Shown here: positions 8,601-15,574 of the stretch, piece after piece | Layout of the letters: every line of letters starts with the position of its first letter | How positions within the stretch are numbered: the stretch's first letter is position 1 | Assembly: GCA_021372535.1 (NCBI GenBank) | Contig: JAJFUH010000160.1 | Location: 1-25,183 of the forward strand | DNA: 25,183 nucleotides | DNA from: a bacterium | GTDB lineage: Bacteria; Latescibacterota; Latescibacteria; Latescibacterales; Latescibacteraceae | Direction of reading: 5' to 3' | Notes under the pieces: model-generated | Told to the model about the DNA's origin: nothing | Seen by the model: the letters and a program-made list of their open reading frames with translations, nothing else | Database searches by the model: none | Translations under genes and position numbers: made by a program

Positions 8601-8700
8601 ACTGTTCTGCAATGCGTTCGGGAAACCGTTGAAAACCGGCAGCGCGGAAATCGGTCCATATTACAGGGTGAAGGAAGGCATGATCGAAATCGGTTTTTAA
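5608..8700 (+). CDS. GH35 beta-galactosidase-like glycoside hydrolase
   Basis: A large 1030-residue glycosidase. The N-terminal TIM barrel (about 15-320) shows GH35 hallmarks: FMFGGEIHYFRIP, RPGPYICSEWDMGGLPPWL, QIENEF with the expected acid/base Glu159, VEFQTGF with the expected nucleophile Glu234, and GGTTFGYHTG. Beta-sandwich and galactose-binding-like domains follow (about 330-560, 600-740, 770-890 and 940-1020), each of the last three with a YLNG-type strand. There is no signal peptide, so it probably works in the cytoplasm on imported oligosaccharides. Terminal beta-galactose is the usual GH35 substrate, but specificity is not certain. No Shine-Dalgarno precedes the ATG at 5608; the reading frame and GH35 similarity begin close to it. 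Longer than most bacterial GH35 enzymes. Confidence 0.92.
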   Translation: MIPSEDTIRGRSLNINNRPSFMFGGEIHYFRIPQTHWNDRLKKTRAAFINTIGSYIPWNLHEPEKGIWRFDGGCNLRAWIESVRKSGMQFFARPGPYICSEWDMGGLPPWLIGEADAVRTVDPHYMAAVSRWFHEVNRILRDFLPEAGGNLILYQIENEFLWGELQYFLQMADIVRRDGITSPLVTNLNPSVRRHTPITDTLDLYPGPWNVHKSEVAIADLLEEQPEKPAACVEFQTGFAAEAGSTLPTMVGMIGQSWVEVHIKDCIARGLNLINFYMFCGGTTFGYHTGRRDITSYDYDSAIREWGELDGKYYMVRRIGSFLHHFGNDLVQTLPDGDIPVQAPRGVSVLRRSGYECVFLFPRNLTRSPQEITLRIEVPGQGGIPFPAKTALRLAPQSMKILPVNIPLGGAIRLVYSTSEVFGVYRLEDELIIVVYGEPGEPGEILIGGYGSFDHSRGNAAVEKTGDNLLVSFTHTPGFFHILLVSELEDELSNVLGGIRIIVADRATAEHTWIGIRGVDRFPIMSNLYFMDIESSAAESLFLAVSMRPGDNQWFEFPCNCTPIIPPTVSFNGENLKTVTVNKLLKTVRVELPPVEEPLYSGTMTLTGWTMEAENPLALSDDGGWKPYNAFRGNEHSGQFDTGYYGYRCSFGINDDPGGKSLHLTEIHDNAVVYLNGVCLGGVIAYDSNGSRYSADVSEILRRDKQNELFVLLESEGRPRKGDEAAVTGITGPVILSGLSEDIPLVSWKRTVLRFETESMLGAVPSEALPESDDSGWETVSVRPGWDSRIVIPPSTTYIEHGHERLYVVYRTSFQIDGKNRPGGCVLDIGKADGKCWIYLNGRPVDKKHQERFCADLTPYVTEGENVLVIILRNFRWYTTIGLRGAITLRCVDRVLGDGWECIHGLPGQRKGFPETGMGAVKNPPENVDFPGMAWFFHEFAFTSQPGWTAPPGLTLKGWNAKILIYLNGFLIGRYHPDGPQERFYLPEDRLADTIRLVLFCNAFGKPLKTGSAEIGPYYRVKEGMIEIGF

Positions 8701-8727
8701 CAGGTAATATCCACACGATGTAATAGA

Positions 8728-8747
8728 ACGCGGATTTACGCGGATTT
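8728..8747. repeat. ACGCGGATTT perfect tandem pair
   Basis: Two exact copies of the decamer ACGCGGATTT stand head to tail just past the GH35 stop. The gap up to 8942 holds no gene. Confidence 0.55.
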
Positions 8748-8814
8748 GTTATCATATGTTTTTGATGTGAACGATCAATAGTTGCTGATGACAGTATACT
8801 AATCACTTATTATT

Positions 8815-8840
8815 CTTTGTGCCTTTGTGTCTTTGTGGTG
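8815..8840. repeat. TTTGTGCC/TTTGTGTC/TTTGTGGT tandem octamers
   Basis: Three diverged 8-bp units lie in the gap between the GH35 gene and the lipoprotein gene. They belong to the same low-complexity family as the repeats at 2111-2141 and 11698-11756. Confidence 0.6.
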
Positions 8841-8942
8841 TAATATTTTTATAAATATCCCGATCTGAACCGGATTTCCGGCAATGGAGTAATAATGTCC
8901 ATATCATATTCAAACCTGTTTTAATCAATGAGGAGTTGTATC

Positions 8943-9965
8943 ATGACATGTCGTTCTGCTTTGTGTGTTCTCGGAATTGTGCTCGTCACGTCAGCGGTTT
9001 CATGCGAAAAAAAGACCACGGAGAAATCACCTGAAGTTTCTCAGACCCCGCAGACTGCAGTTTCCTCGGGACTCGACGCGATCGTCCCGGCGGGGGCAAA
9101 ACTCGAAAAGGTGACCACCGGCTACGAATTCGATACCGCGGGCTCCCCGCTGGACATGAATGGCGTACTCTATTTTACCAACAATAACTTCGATCCGGCC
9201 GACAGGAGCTGCACTGTCAGGATGGATGCCGCCGGACAGTACACCGTTCTTCGCAAGGACAACGGGGTGACAACAACACTCCAGAACAGCGGCAAGGGAA
9301 CGATCTATGCCTGTGAGATGCTCGGACACCGCGTAGTCGAGCTTGACAGGGATTGTGCGGTTTTACGGGTTCTGTGCGGGGAATACAACGGAAAACGTAT
9401 CGACGGTCCCAACGATCTCGTCGTCGACCGCAAAGGCGGCATCTATTTCACCGATTCCCAGTTTATCGGAACCCAGCAGAAAATGCAGGACAAGCCCGCC
9501 GTGTATTACATCAGGCCGGATGGCACGGTGATTCGGATTATCGACGATGTAAAATTCCCCAACGGCTTGTGGCTTTCGCCCGACGAGAAGACGCTCTACA
9601 TATGCAACACGCAGGGACGGTATCTTCTCGCCTATGATGTCAATCCGGACGGTACAACCGCCAACGGGAGGAATTTCGCCGAGCTTCAGCTCAATCCGGA
9701 GGTTATCGGCCCGAACAGCGAGGAAAGCGGTGCGGACGGCATCGCTGTCGACAGTGCGGGGAATGTGTATGTCGCCACCACGAAAGGTTTCGGCATTCAG
9801 GTGTTCGACAGCGCGGGGAAGCATCTCGGCAACATTCTCTGCGATACGGCCACCAATAATCTCAATTTCGGCGGTTCCGACCTGAAAACGCTCTATGTTT
9901 CGGCGAAGGACGGCATCTATAAAATCCCGGTGAAAATCCCCGGAATGAAGGCGCCGCAGGGATGA
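8943..9965 (+). CDS. SMP-30/gluconolactonase-like lipoprotein
   Basis: The ATG at 8943 is chosen over 8928 because AGGAG (8931-8935) lies 7 bases before it. The 340-residue product begins with a lipoprotein signal: a short basic start, a hydrophobic core and an AVSC lipobox, then a Ser/Thr/Pro-rich linker. The rest is a six-bladed propeller of the SMP-30/LRE type, with GPNDLVVDRKGGIYFTD, FPNGLWLSPDEKTLYICN and ADGIAVDSAGNVYVAT. Related enzymes are metal-dependent sugar lactonases. The usual EGP metal-ligand segment before the first blade reads AGS here, so activity is uncertain. It lies 56 bases before the pectate lyase gene and is probably cotranscribed, which suggests a role in handling pectin-derived sugar acids in the periplasm or at the membrane. 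Confidence 0.82.
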   Translation: MTCRSALCVLGIVLVTSAVSCEKKTTEKSPEVSQTPQTAVSSGLDAIVPAGAKLEKVTTGYEFDTAGSPLDMNGVLYFTNNNFDPADRSCTVRMDAAGQYTVLRKDNGVTTTLQNSGKGTIYACEMLGHRVVELDRDCAVLRVLCGEYNGKRIDGPNDLVVDRKGGIYFTDSQFIGTQQKMQDKPAVYYIRPDGTVIRIIDDVKFPNGLWLSPDEKTLYICNTQGRYLLAYDVNPDGTTANGRNFAELQLNPEVIGPNSEESGADGIAVDSAGNVYVATTKGFGIQVFDSAGKHLGNILCDTATNNLNFGGSDLKTLYVSAKDGIYKIPVKIPGMKAPQG

Positions 9966-10021
9966 TGATGAGAATTCATAGATAATTGCATAGTGATTTA
10001 TATCGACAGGGAGGAAATTCA

Positions 10022-11680
10022 ATGGTTGGAAATATCGGACGTTTCAGGTGGATGCTCTGCATTCTTGTCATCCTGCTCACCGTCATGGCAGCGATACCGA
10101 CCGCTGCCCAGAAACAGAACAAAAAGCTTCTCGACCAGACATGTGTCGCTATGGAAAAAGCAACGCGGTTCATGGTCGATACGGTCAGCACGAACGGCGG
10201 TTATGTTTGGTACTACCTCCCCGACCTGTCAAGGCGGTGGGGTGAGATGGAAGCATACGACACCATGATCTGGGTGCAGCCTCCCGGTACCACGAGCATG
10301 GGGCACCTCTTTCTCGATGTTTACCATGCCACCGGCGACAAGCTGTACTGGGACGCTGCGGAAAAAGCCGCAAACGCCGTCATCTGGGGCCAGCTTGACC
10401 GTGGCGGTTGGAATTACATAGTCGATTTCGCCGGAGACCGGTCGCTTAAAAAATGGTACGACACCATTGGAAAGAACGGCTGGCGGCTCGAAGAATTCCA
10501 ACACTATTACGGCAACGCCACCTTTGACGACGATGTGAGCTCCGATGCGGCGAAATTCCTGCTCAGGTTGTATCTCGAAAATCTCGACCCGAAATACAGA
10601 TATCCGCTCGACAAGGCAATCGACTTCGTGCTCGAAAGCCAGTATGCCATCGGCGGGTGGCCGCAGCGTTACCCGCTCCGCTATGATTTCGTCCATCACG
10701 GGAAGCAGGACTATTCTTCCTTCTTTACTTTCAACGATGATGTGGTGTGGGAGAATGTGAATTTCCTCATCCAGTGCTACCTCACCCTCGGCGAGCAGCG
10801 GTTCCTCGATCCCATTAACAGAGGGATGAATTTTTACATCATTACCCAGCAGGGCGAGCCTCAGCCGGGATGGGGACAGCAGTACACCATGGACCTCAAA
10901 CCCGCCGGCGCCCGGACATATGAGCCGAACGCGCTTCTTCCCGGCTATACCGCGGTTCATATCCGTCTTCTCATGAAATTTTACCGTCTCACCGGCGAAA
11001 CGAAATTCCTTGCTGGTATTCCGGCAGCGCTCGACTGGCTCGACCGGTGCCGTCTGCCTCAGTCGATGACCGAAAACGGGAAGTACACCCATCCGGTGTT
11101 TGTCGAGATCGGCACAGACAAACCCCTCTTCGTCCACCGCAAAGGATCGAACGTTGCGCACGGCTTCTACTATGTCAATAACAGCGATGATCTGCCCAAT
11201 GTCCATTACGGCATGAAAGACCGTATCGATGTAGACCGTCTCCGCCGCGAGTATGAAGAGACACTGAAGCTGACTCCTGAAGAGGCAACAAAGGATTCGC
11301 CGCTCCTGCCGGGCCGTTTCACCGGCGGTGTGGTTCCCCAGAAGTTCTATGACATAAAGAGCCAGGGTTATACCGCTTCGTCCCTGTATTATGGAAAAGT
11401 CAAGGCCCCCGAAGAGGCGCAGGTGAAAGAAATCATCGACAGGCTCGACAGCAAGGGCTGCTGGTATGAAAAGCATGTCTATGTCAGTAACCCATATATC
11501 GGGGACGGCACGAAGACCGAGCAGACCGACCGCTATGCCTCGACAAATGTGGGAGATGAGACCGACACATCGCCGTACCGCGACGAATCGGATCAGGATT
11601 ACATCTCGACAAGTGCGTTCATCAAAAATATGACCGTGCTCATGAACTATGTGATAACGCAGAAACAGCTTGAAAAGTAA
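10022..11680 (+). CDS. Exported PL10-type pectate lyase
   Basis: The ATG at 10022 follows a GGGAGG ribosome site; an upstream in-frame ATG at 9986 is rejected because it precedes that site. The 552-residue product starts with a signal peptide (hydrophobic WMLCILVILLTVMAAIPTAA). The body is alpha-helical with FDDDVSSDAAKFLLRLYL, GGWPQRYPLRYDF and FFTFNDDVVWENV, patterns typical of the Pec_lyase (PF09492, PL10) alpha/alpha toroid. The expected reaction is beta-elimination of polygalacturonate, probably Ca-dependent and extracytoplasmic. It shares its whole length with the convergent paralog at 11902-13431 but has a longer C-terminal region. A hairpin terminator follows at 11698. A 487-residue minus-strand frame across it is a shadow. 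Confidence 0.85.
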   Translation: MVGNIGRFRWMLCILVILLTVMAAIPTAAQKQNKKLLDQTCVAMEKATRFMVDTVSTNGGYVWYYLPDLSRRWGEMEAYDTMIWVQPPGTTSMGHLFLDVYHATGDKLYWDAAEKAANAVIWGQLDRGGWNYIVDFAGDRSLKKWYDTIGKNGWRLEEFQHYYGNATFDDDVSSDAAKFLLRLYLENLDPKYRYPLDKAIDFVLESQYAIGGWPQRYPLRYDFVHHGKQDYSSFFTFNDDVVWENVNFLIQCYLTLGEQRFLDPINRGMNFYIITQQGEPQPGWGQQYTMDLKPAGARTYEPNALLPGYTAVHIRLLMKFYRLTGETKFLAGIPAALDWLDRCRLPQSMTENGKYTHPVFVEIGTDKPLFVHRKGSNVAHGFYYVNNSDDLPNVHYGMKDRIDVDRLRREYEETLKLTPEEATKDSPLLPGRFTGGVVPQKFYDIKSQGYTASSLYYGKVKAPEEAQVKEIIDRLDSKGCWYEKHVYVSNPYIGDGTKTEQTDRYASTNVGDETDTSPYRDESDQDYISTSAFIKNMTVLMNYVITQKQLEK

Positions 11681-11697
11681 GGCAGAAGGCACAAGAC

Positions 11698-11757
11698 AAA
11701 AGGCACAAGTGAAAAGCCGGATAATCGGGAGAAATCCGCCTGTGGTTGTGCCTTTTT
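11698..11757 (+). terminator. Terminator built from GGCACAA repeats
   Basis: AAAAGGCACAA (11698-11708) pairs perfectly with TTGTGCCTTTT (11746-11756), and an inner CGGAT/ATCCG stem (11718-11738) closes the loop. A T-run lies at 11753-11757. It lies 18 bases past the pectate lyase stop, between convergent genes, and could act in both directions. The arms belong to the dispersed GGCACAA/TTGTGCC repeat family. Confidence 0.55.
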
Positions 11758-11901
11758 GTCACTCTGTGCTTCCGGAGAAGTAGAAGGGTATAATGGCGCT
11801 TACAAAGAAAAGGACTTTTTGAATTTATTCATCTGATGTGGGAAACTACTACCTGTATATATTCTCTTTACACTATTCTGACTTCTGGCTCCTGAGCAAT
11901 G

Positions 11902-13431
11902 TCATCTGATATATTTCAAGAGTGTCTGCATATTACTAATATAGGTACCTGTGCTGATGCCCCTGAATTTCATATGGGGATTATTAACCAGATCATGAAA
12001 GTCCTCGAATTCAATTTCCGATATCCATGCGCCACGGTCATCCAGCGACTGGATAAGTTTTTGAACGGTATCGGGATCGGGACGGTGCGACGCCGATTCC
12101 GGTTTTTTCGACTGATATTCAGCCTGCGCCTGTTCCGGGGTCAGTGAGCTGACTCGCCGGTATTCCTGTTTCAATTCCTGAACGTTCACTATGGTCTGAA
12201 ATCCGTACCCAGGCATGAAATTTCCCGGGATGGAATCGATCCTCACATGTCCGGTCTCGACTCCGGAGCCCTCACAATGGGCATAGAGCGGTTTATTTGT
12301 TCCCGGTTCATAAAATGTGGCATGAGTTACATTTTTATTTGTCTTCTGGTTTTCCGGAAGGTACGAATTCTCAAGCCACTCAAGAGCATCCGGGATGCCC
12401 CTGAGATATCTTTTATCGCCGGTGATCATATAAAAATTTTCGAGATTACGAATACATTCCACCGTAGCGCTCGATGAAATCGCAGCGGGCTCGTAGGATC
12501 GGGCCTGAGCTGGTCTCATCGATGTATCGTACTGGTCGCACCATCCCGCCTGAGGGGACGCCATCTGTGAAATGACGACAAAGTCCATTCCTCTGAGAGC
12601 CGCGTTCCTGTACGCTTCATTACCCAGTTTTTCCCATGCTTCAAGCAGAAGATAGATATTATTAAATATGACTCCGTCATTATAGGTATAGAACGACGTA
12701 TAATCGGGATGACCCTCGAAATTGAAATCATACTTCAACGGGTATCGCTGCGGCCATGCCCCATTGGGATACTGGGATTCGAGAATAAAATCCAGCGCTT
12801 TGACAAGCGGCGTTTTATACGCCGGGTCGATAGTCGCCATATACAGGCGCAGGAGGTATCGTGTCGCCCCCGCGGTGACATCGTCATCGAACGTGCAATT
12901 ACCGGCATAATGGTAGAATTCTTCCCAGAGCCAGCATTTCGATAGAACATCGTCGTACCACTTCTGAATTCCTGACGGGTCGAAGTCGATATAATAATCC
13001 CATCCACCGGCCGGGAGCTGACCGTAAACGAGGGCATCGGCAAGCCGCTTTGCGTACCCGATGTAACGGGTATCCTCTGTCGCTTCGTAAGCGTCGAGAA
13101 GCATGAAACCAACCTGCGGCGTCGCTCCCTGAACCCAGACCATCGTCCTCTTTGCCGGGACTTCACCCCACTGCTCGGTGAGGTCGGGTAAATAGGCCCA
13201 AACGAATGCACCGTGGCAGGATACCTTGTTCATCATGAAGTCGGTCGCGGTCTGCATCGTTTTCATGACTTCATCTTTCCCCGGTCCGGACAGGGGAGCA
13301 GCCTGCGCTTCAACATTCCCGGGCCCCAATAAAATCAGGAGGGTTACCATGAATGCCCTGAGTATCCCTGGTCCGACAATCTCATGGGAAAAGCCGGCGG
13401 AACATCTAAAACGTTCTTCGATACCGAACAT
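11902..13431 (-). CDS. Second exported PL10-type pectate lyase, paralog
   Basis: A 509-residue paralog of the gene at 10022, aligned across most of its length: GAFVWAYLPDLTEQWGE, FDDDVTAGATRYLLRLYM and GAWPQRYPLKYDF. The N-terminus has a long polar stretch followed by the hydrophobic segment AFMVTLLILLGPGNVEAQA, consistent with export. AGGAGGT ends 7 bases before the ATG at 13431; a later ATG at 13350 would leave only the hydrophobic signal and is a weaker alternative. The conserved NDD of the partner reads NDG here (FYTYNDGVIFNN), so substrate or metal binding may differ. The C-terminus is shorter. The two genes face each other across 221 bases. Confidence 0.83.
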   Translation of the reverse strand: MFGIEERFRCSAGFSHEIVGPGILRAFMVTLLILLGPGNVEAQAAPLSGPGKDEVMKTMQTATDFMMNKVSCHGAFVWAYLPDLTEQWGEVPAKRTMVWVQGATPQVGFMLLDAYEATEDTRYIGYAKRLADALVYGQLPAGGWDYYIDFDPSGIQKWYDDVLSKCWLWEEFYHYAGNCTFDDDVTAGATRYLLRLYMATIDPAYKTPLVKALDFILESQYPNGAWPQRYPLKYDFNFEGHPDYTSFYTYNDGVIFNNIYLLLEAWEKLGNEAYRNAALRGMDFVVISQMASPQAGWCDQYDTSMRPAQARSYEPAAISSSATVECIRNLENFYMITGDKRYLRGIPDALEWLENSYLPENQKTNKNVTHATFYEPGTNKPLYAHCEGSGVETGHVRIDSIPGNFMPGYGFQTIVNVQELKQEYRRVSSLTPEQAQAEYQSKKPESASHRPDPDTVQKLIQSLDDRGAWISEIEFEDFHDLVNNPHMKFRGISTGTYISNMQTLLKYIR

Positions 13432-13665
13432 ATACGGGACCTCCTTTCACGGAACAGATCGTATGGACAGGAAAGGCTGATGTTATCCCCACACCTCTCA
13501 CGGAACTCAACCCGTCCACTCTCCCAACCCAAGAGAGAGGGGGAACTCAGGACAATGTGGTCTCAACAGCACTAATGTATGAATTATCAGGATCAGGTAA
13601 AATACTTTTTTTATTTCACATGATGCGCAAGGTTAATTCATTGGAGAATAACGAAGTGTAATAAA
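13432..13665. other. Gap with no feature seen
   Basis: These 234 bases separate the second pectate lyase from the tRNA. I see the ribosome site for the lyase gene at the left end and no convincing gene, RNA or repeat. A promoter for the lyase must lie here but no clear match was found. Confidence 0.5.
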
Positions 13666-13742
13666 TGGCGCGCCAAGCAGGACTCGAACCTGCGGCCTAC
13701 TGCTTAGAAGGCAGTTGCTCTATCCGACTGAGCTATTGGCGC
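13666..13742 (-). tRNA. tRNA-Arg (UCU anticodon), CCA encoded
   Basis: The minus strand folds as a complete cloverleaf. The acceptor is GCGCCAA/TTGGCGC (13742-13736 and 13676-13670). The D-arm has GCTC/GAGC, and the anticodon stem ACTGC/GCAGT has loop CTTCTAA with anticodon TCT. The T-arm is GCAGG-TTCGAGT-CCTGC. The discriminator is G and the CCA end is encoded (13668-13666). It decodes AGA. A promoter TTGATA-N17-TATAAC lies upstream at 13763-13791. The gene marks the border of the mobile element; the integrase lies on its 5' side. Confidence 0.96.
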
Positions 13743-13762
13743 ACCTCGTTGCGGCAGAAGAG

Positions 13763-13791
13763 GTTATAAGATATTATTTTTCATTTATCAA
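13763..13791 (-). promoter_or_regulatory. Promoter of the tRNA-Arg gene
   Basis: On the minus strand TTGATA (13791-13786) and TATAAC (13768-13763) are exactly 17 bases apart, with the mature tRNA starting 20 bases past the -10 box. The promoter lies between the tRNA and the integrase, that is, on the element side of the tRNA. Confidence 0.65.
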
Positions 13792-13796
13792 TTTTC

Positions 13797-13818
13797 TCTG
13801 GCAGTTTTCTGGCAGTTT
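13797..13818. repeat. Two tandem 11-bp TCTGGCAGTTT units
   Basis: TCTGGCAGTTT is repeated exactly twice, head to tail, between the tRNA promoter and the integrase terminator. GGCAGTT also occurs in the tRNA anticodon arm on the same strand. The units could be recombinase arm-binding sites or part of an attachment site. Confidence 0.4.
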
Positions 13819-13847
13819 TAAAAGAGGATAGTTTTTAACTATCCTCT
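13815..13847 (-). terminator. Intrinsic terminator of the integrase gene
   Basis: AGAGGATAGTT (13823-13833) and AACTATCCTCT (13837-13847) form a perfect 11-bp stem with a three-base loop. On the minus strand it is followed by TTTAAAA. The integrase stop codon lies inside the stem. Confidence 0.75.
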
Positions 13848-14790
13848 ATGGCAATAATGCCAAATATCTTTGTGTTGTCGACAGATTGCTATGGCCGAGC
13901 AACATCATGATCTCGAAAATCGGCGTTCCATTTTTCGATAATTTTGAAGCGTACCGATGCCGGAGCGAATGCCAGTTCCAAGATTTCTGCCCAAGTTTAT
14001 GGACATACTTCTCAAGAAATCTCGGCTCCTTCTTCCAGCGATTGAATCCCTTGAAATCAACGAGCAGTTCCGTTGTATACGGTACTTTCCGGGGAATAAG
14101 GCTTCCATGAAGGCTTTTACGCGTGTGGAGAACCAAAAATCCATCATAGATGTCTTTGGATTCAAACCGTATCGCTTCCGATATCCGCGCTCCAGTGTTC
14201 ATGACAAAATGAACAAGAAGGGCTTCATCCCTATCGCAGAGTTCAAGCACCGCATCAATATCTTTATCAGTGGGAATATACTTGATTTGCTTATCTTCCG
14301 CAAATGGTTTTATACCGACGACGGGATTTTTAATGTCCAGTTCGTGGATTTTAATCCCATAATTAAACAATGCTTTAAGGCAGGTTATACAGACATTAAC
14401 CCGGCGGTTGCCCTTGCCCCTGCTTTGTAGATCATTTGCATAATCAAGCAATAGAGTATTGATGTCTTTTCTCGTTATCTGCGATACATGGATATTCCCG
14501 ACCTTATCCAACAGCAGCTTCAATGCGAAATGATTATCCCGATAGTATAGCACACTGTTCTTCACCTCGATATAATTTAAGCGATCGTTCATCAGGTCAA
14601 AGAGCTTCATGTCTTTCTTCGGGTTTTTCAATTCTTCGTCAATTTCGAGCACATGCCGTTTCTCGGCCAGAAGCGCTTCCTGCTTGGTGGCGTATATGGA
14701 CGGGCTTCGGTACTGTATGCCCTGATACTGACCCCGGTAGCGCCACCTGAAACCGAACTTTGTTTTGATTTTTTCAGCTGGCACTTGCAT
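13846..14790 (-). CDS. Tyrosine recombinase / integrase
   Basis: This 314-residue site-specific recombinase has the full set of catalytic residues: Arg202 in GARISE, Lys225, His274 and Arg277 in HSLRHRYAS, His300 in LGHSNLSTTQRYL, and the nucleophile Tyr309. The N-terminal 60 residues resemble an AP2-like arm-binding domain (RWRYRGQYQGIQYRS), followed by a SAM-like core-binding domain. It should integrate and excise the element by cutting at paired attachment sites. AAGGA lies just before the ATG at 14790; a GTG two codons later has a better spacing. It reads toward the tRNA gene and is divergent from the excisionase-like gene, as is usual for int and xis. Confidence 0.93.
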   Translation of the reverse strand: MQVPAEKIKTKFGFRWRYRGQYQGIQYRSPSIYATKQEALLAEKRHVLEIDEELKNPKKDMKLFDLMNDRLNYIEVKNSVLYYRDNHFALKLLLDKVGNIHVSQITRKDINTLLLDYANDLQSRGKGNRRVNVCITCLKALFNYGIKIHELDIKNPVVGIKPFAEDKQIKYIPTDKDIDAVLELCDRDEALLVHFVMNTGARISEAIRFESKDIYDGFLVLHTRKSLHGSLIPRKVPYTTELLVDFKGFNRWKKEPRFLEKYVHKLGQKSWNWHSLRHRYASKLSKNGTPIFEIMMLLGHSNLSTTQRYLALLP

Positions 14791-14921
14791 TTTTCCTTTC
14801 CGGAGTTATATTTCTTGCTCGTGATATAGTAGGTATAAAGTGGAGGCGGTTTTGTATTTACTCAAAAAAGCTTGAGGTGATGATTAACAGTGAGGATTAG
14901 GGACACATAACGGAGGACGTT

Positions 14922-15146
14922 ATGGATAGCCCCTACCTCTCGGTCGCTCAAGTTGCCCAGTTGCTTGGTAGAACCCCGAAATGGGTCTACGAGAACAAGG
15001 GTGTAATACCCGGCTTCTTCAAACTGGGCGGAAGTATCTTTTTCGACCGGGAAGTCCTAGAGTCAGGCCTCAAGAACGCTGCCACTCAACCTGCGAAGAG
15101 ACCGAAGCCGGACAGTCGTAACGACCGTCACGGCCTCCTCTCTTGA
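14922..15146 (+). CDS. Excisionase/AlpA-like HTH protein
   Basis: This 74-residue protein consists almost wholly of a MerR-like winged HTH of the HTH_17 type: YLSVAQVAQLLGRTPKWVYE, then IPGFFKLGGSIFFDREVLE. The basic tail is KRPKPDSRNDR. Such proteins act as excisionases (recombination directionality factors) or AlpA-type regulators of integrase genes. GGAGG lies five bases before the ATG. It is divergent from the integrase and followed by a strong terminator. Excisionase is the likelier role from context. Confidence 0.75.
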   Translation: MDSPYLSVAQVAQLLGRTPKWVYENKGVIPGFFKLGGSIFFDREVLESGLKNAATQPAKRPKPDSRNDRHGLLS

Positions 15147-15153
15147 AACTTCA

Positions 15154-15187
15154 AGCCCTCGCCGTAACGGCGGGGGCTATTTTTTGT
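15154..15187 (+). terminator. Intrinsic terminator after the excisionase-like gene
   Basis: AGCCCTCGCCG (15154-15164) pairs with CGGCGGGGGCT (15168-15178) over 11 positions with one T-G wobble and a TAA loop, followed by a six-T run. The stop of the convergent small gene lies in the right arm. Confidence 0.9.
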
Positions 15188-15386
15188 TGAAGTCCTTGAA
15201 ATCGTAAAAATGCCGGTGGTTGTGAATTTCCTTGTAGACATTCATCACAATGCGGCGTCCCTGCGAATGACGTTTCTTTGACGATGTACGACGCCTTTTC
15301 TTGCCTGGCTTCATTCCCAGCGTCTGGTTGACGATCTCATCCGCGGCTGAATTCATTTCGTCAAAAACCACGTTGAGTATTCCCAC
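15177..15386 (-). CDS. Small basic hypothetical protein
   Basis: AGGAGG is followed 8 bases later by GTG at 15386, giving a 69-residue product. An earlier in-frame GTG at 15395 overlaps the ribosome site and is rejected. The N-terminal half is acidic or neutral (FDEMNSAADEIVNQTLG). The middle is strongly basic (GKKRRRTSSKKRH), suggesting nucleic-acid contact. It lies 120 bases past the DnaG-like gene on the same strand and may be cotranscribed. No family was recognised. Confidence 0.6.
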   Translation of the reverse strand: MGILNVVFDEMNSAADEIVNQTLGMKPGKKRRRTSSKKRHSQGRRIVMNVYKEIHNHRHFYDFKDFNKK

Positions 15387-15442
15387 GTCTCTCACCTCCT
15401 TTCGTCATGGAAGCAAAATAAAAGCTTGTTTTTGCAGGAGAA

Positions 15443-15574
15443 ATGGAAGAGATGTCAGAATTTGAAAGAAGATGGGAAGATATTCAGTCAGTGGTTATAA
15501 GGAGGATTAAAACAGCGCGGAAACATCCTCGCCGGTCAGTTCGAGAACCGGCTTCGCCAGCTTCGGGGTTTTGA
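15443..15574 (+). CDS. Possible 43-residue protein antisense to a gene end
   Basis: AGGAG precedes an ATG at 15443 with short spacing. The frame begins MEEMSEFERRWEDIQSVV and continues with a basic stretch, overlapping the 3' end of the leftward DnaG-like gene by 68 bases. The first half is helical and charged, as in real small proteins; the second half is a forced antisense translation. No family match, low confidence. Confidence 0.25.
   Translation: MEEMSEFERRWEDIQSVVIRRIKTARKHPRRSVREPASPASGF

Noticed and set aside
10229-11692. 487-residue minus-strand frame across the pectate lyase gene
   Set aside because: It is the antisense of a clearly recognisable exported pectate lyase and resembles no family itself.
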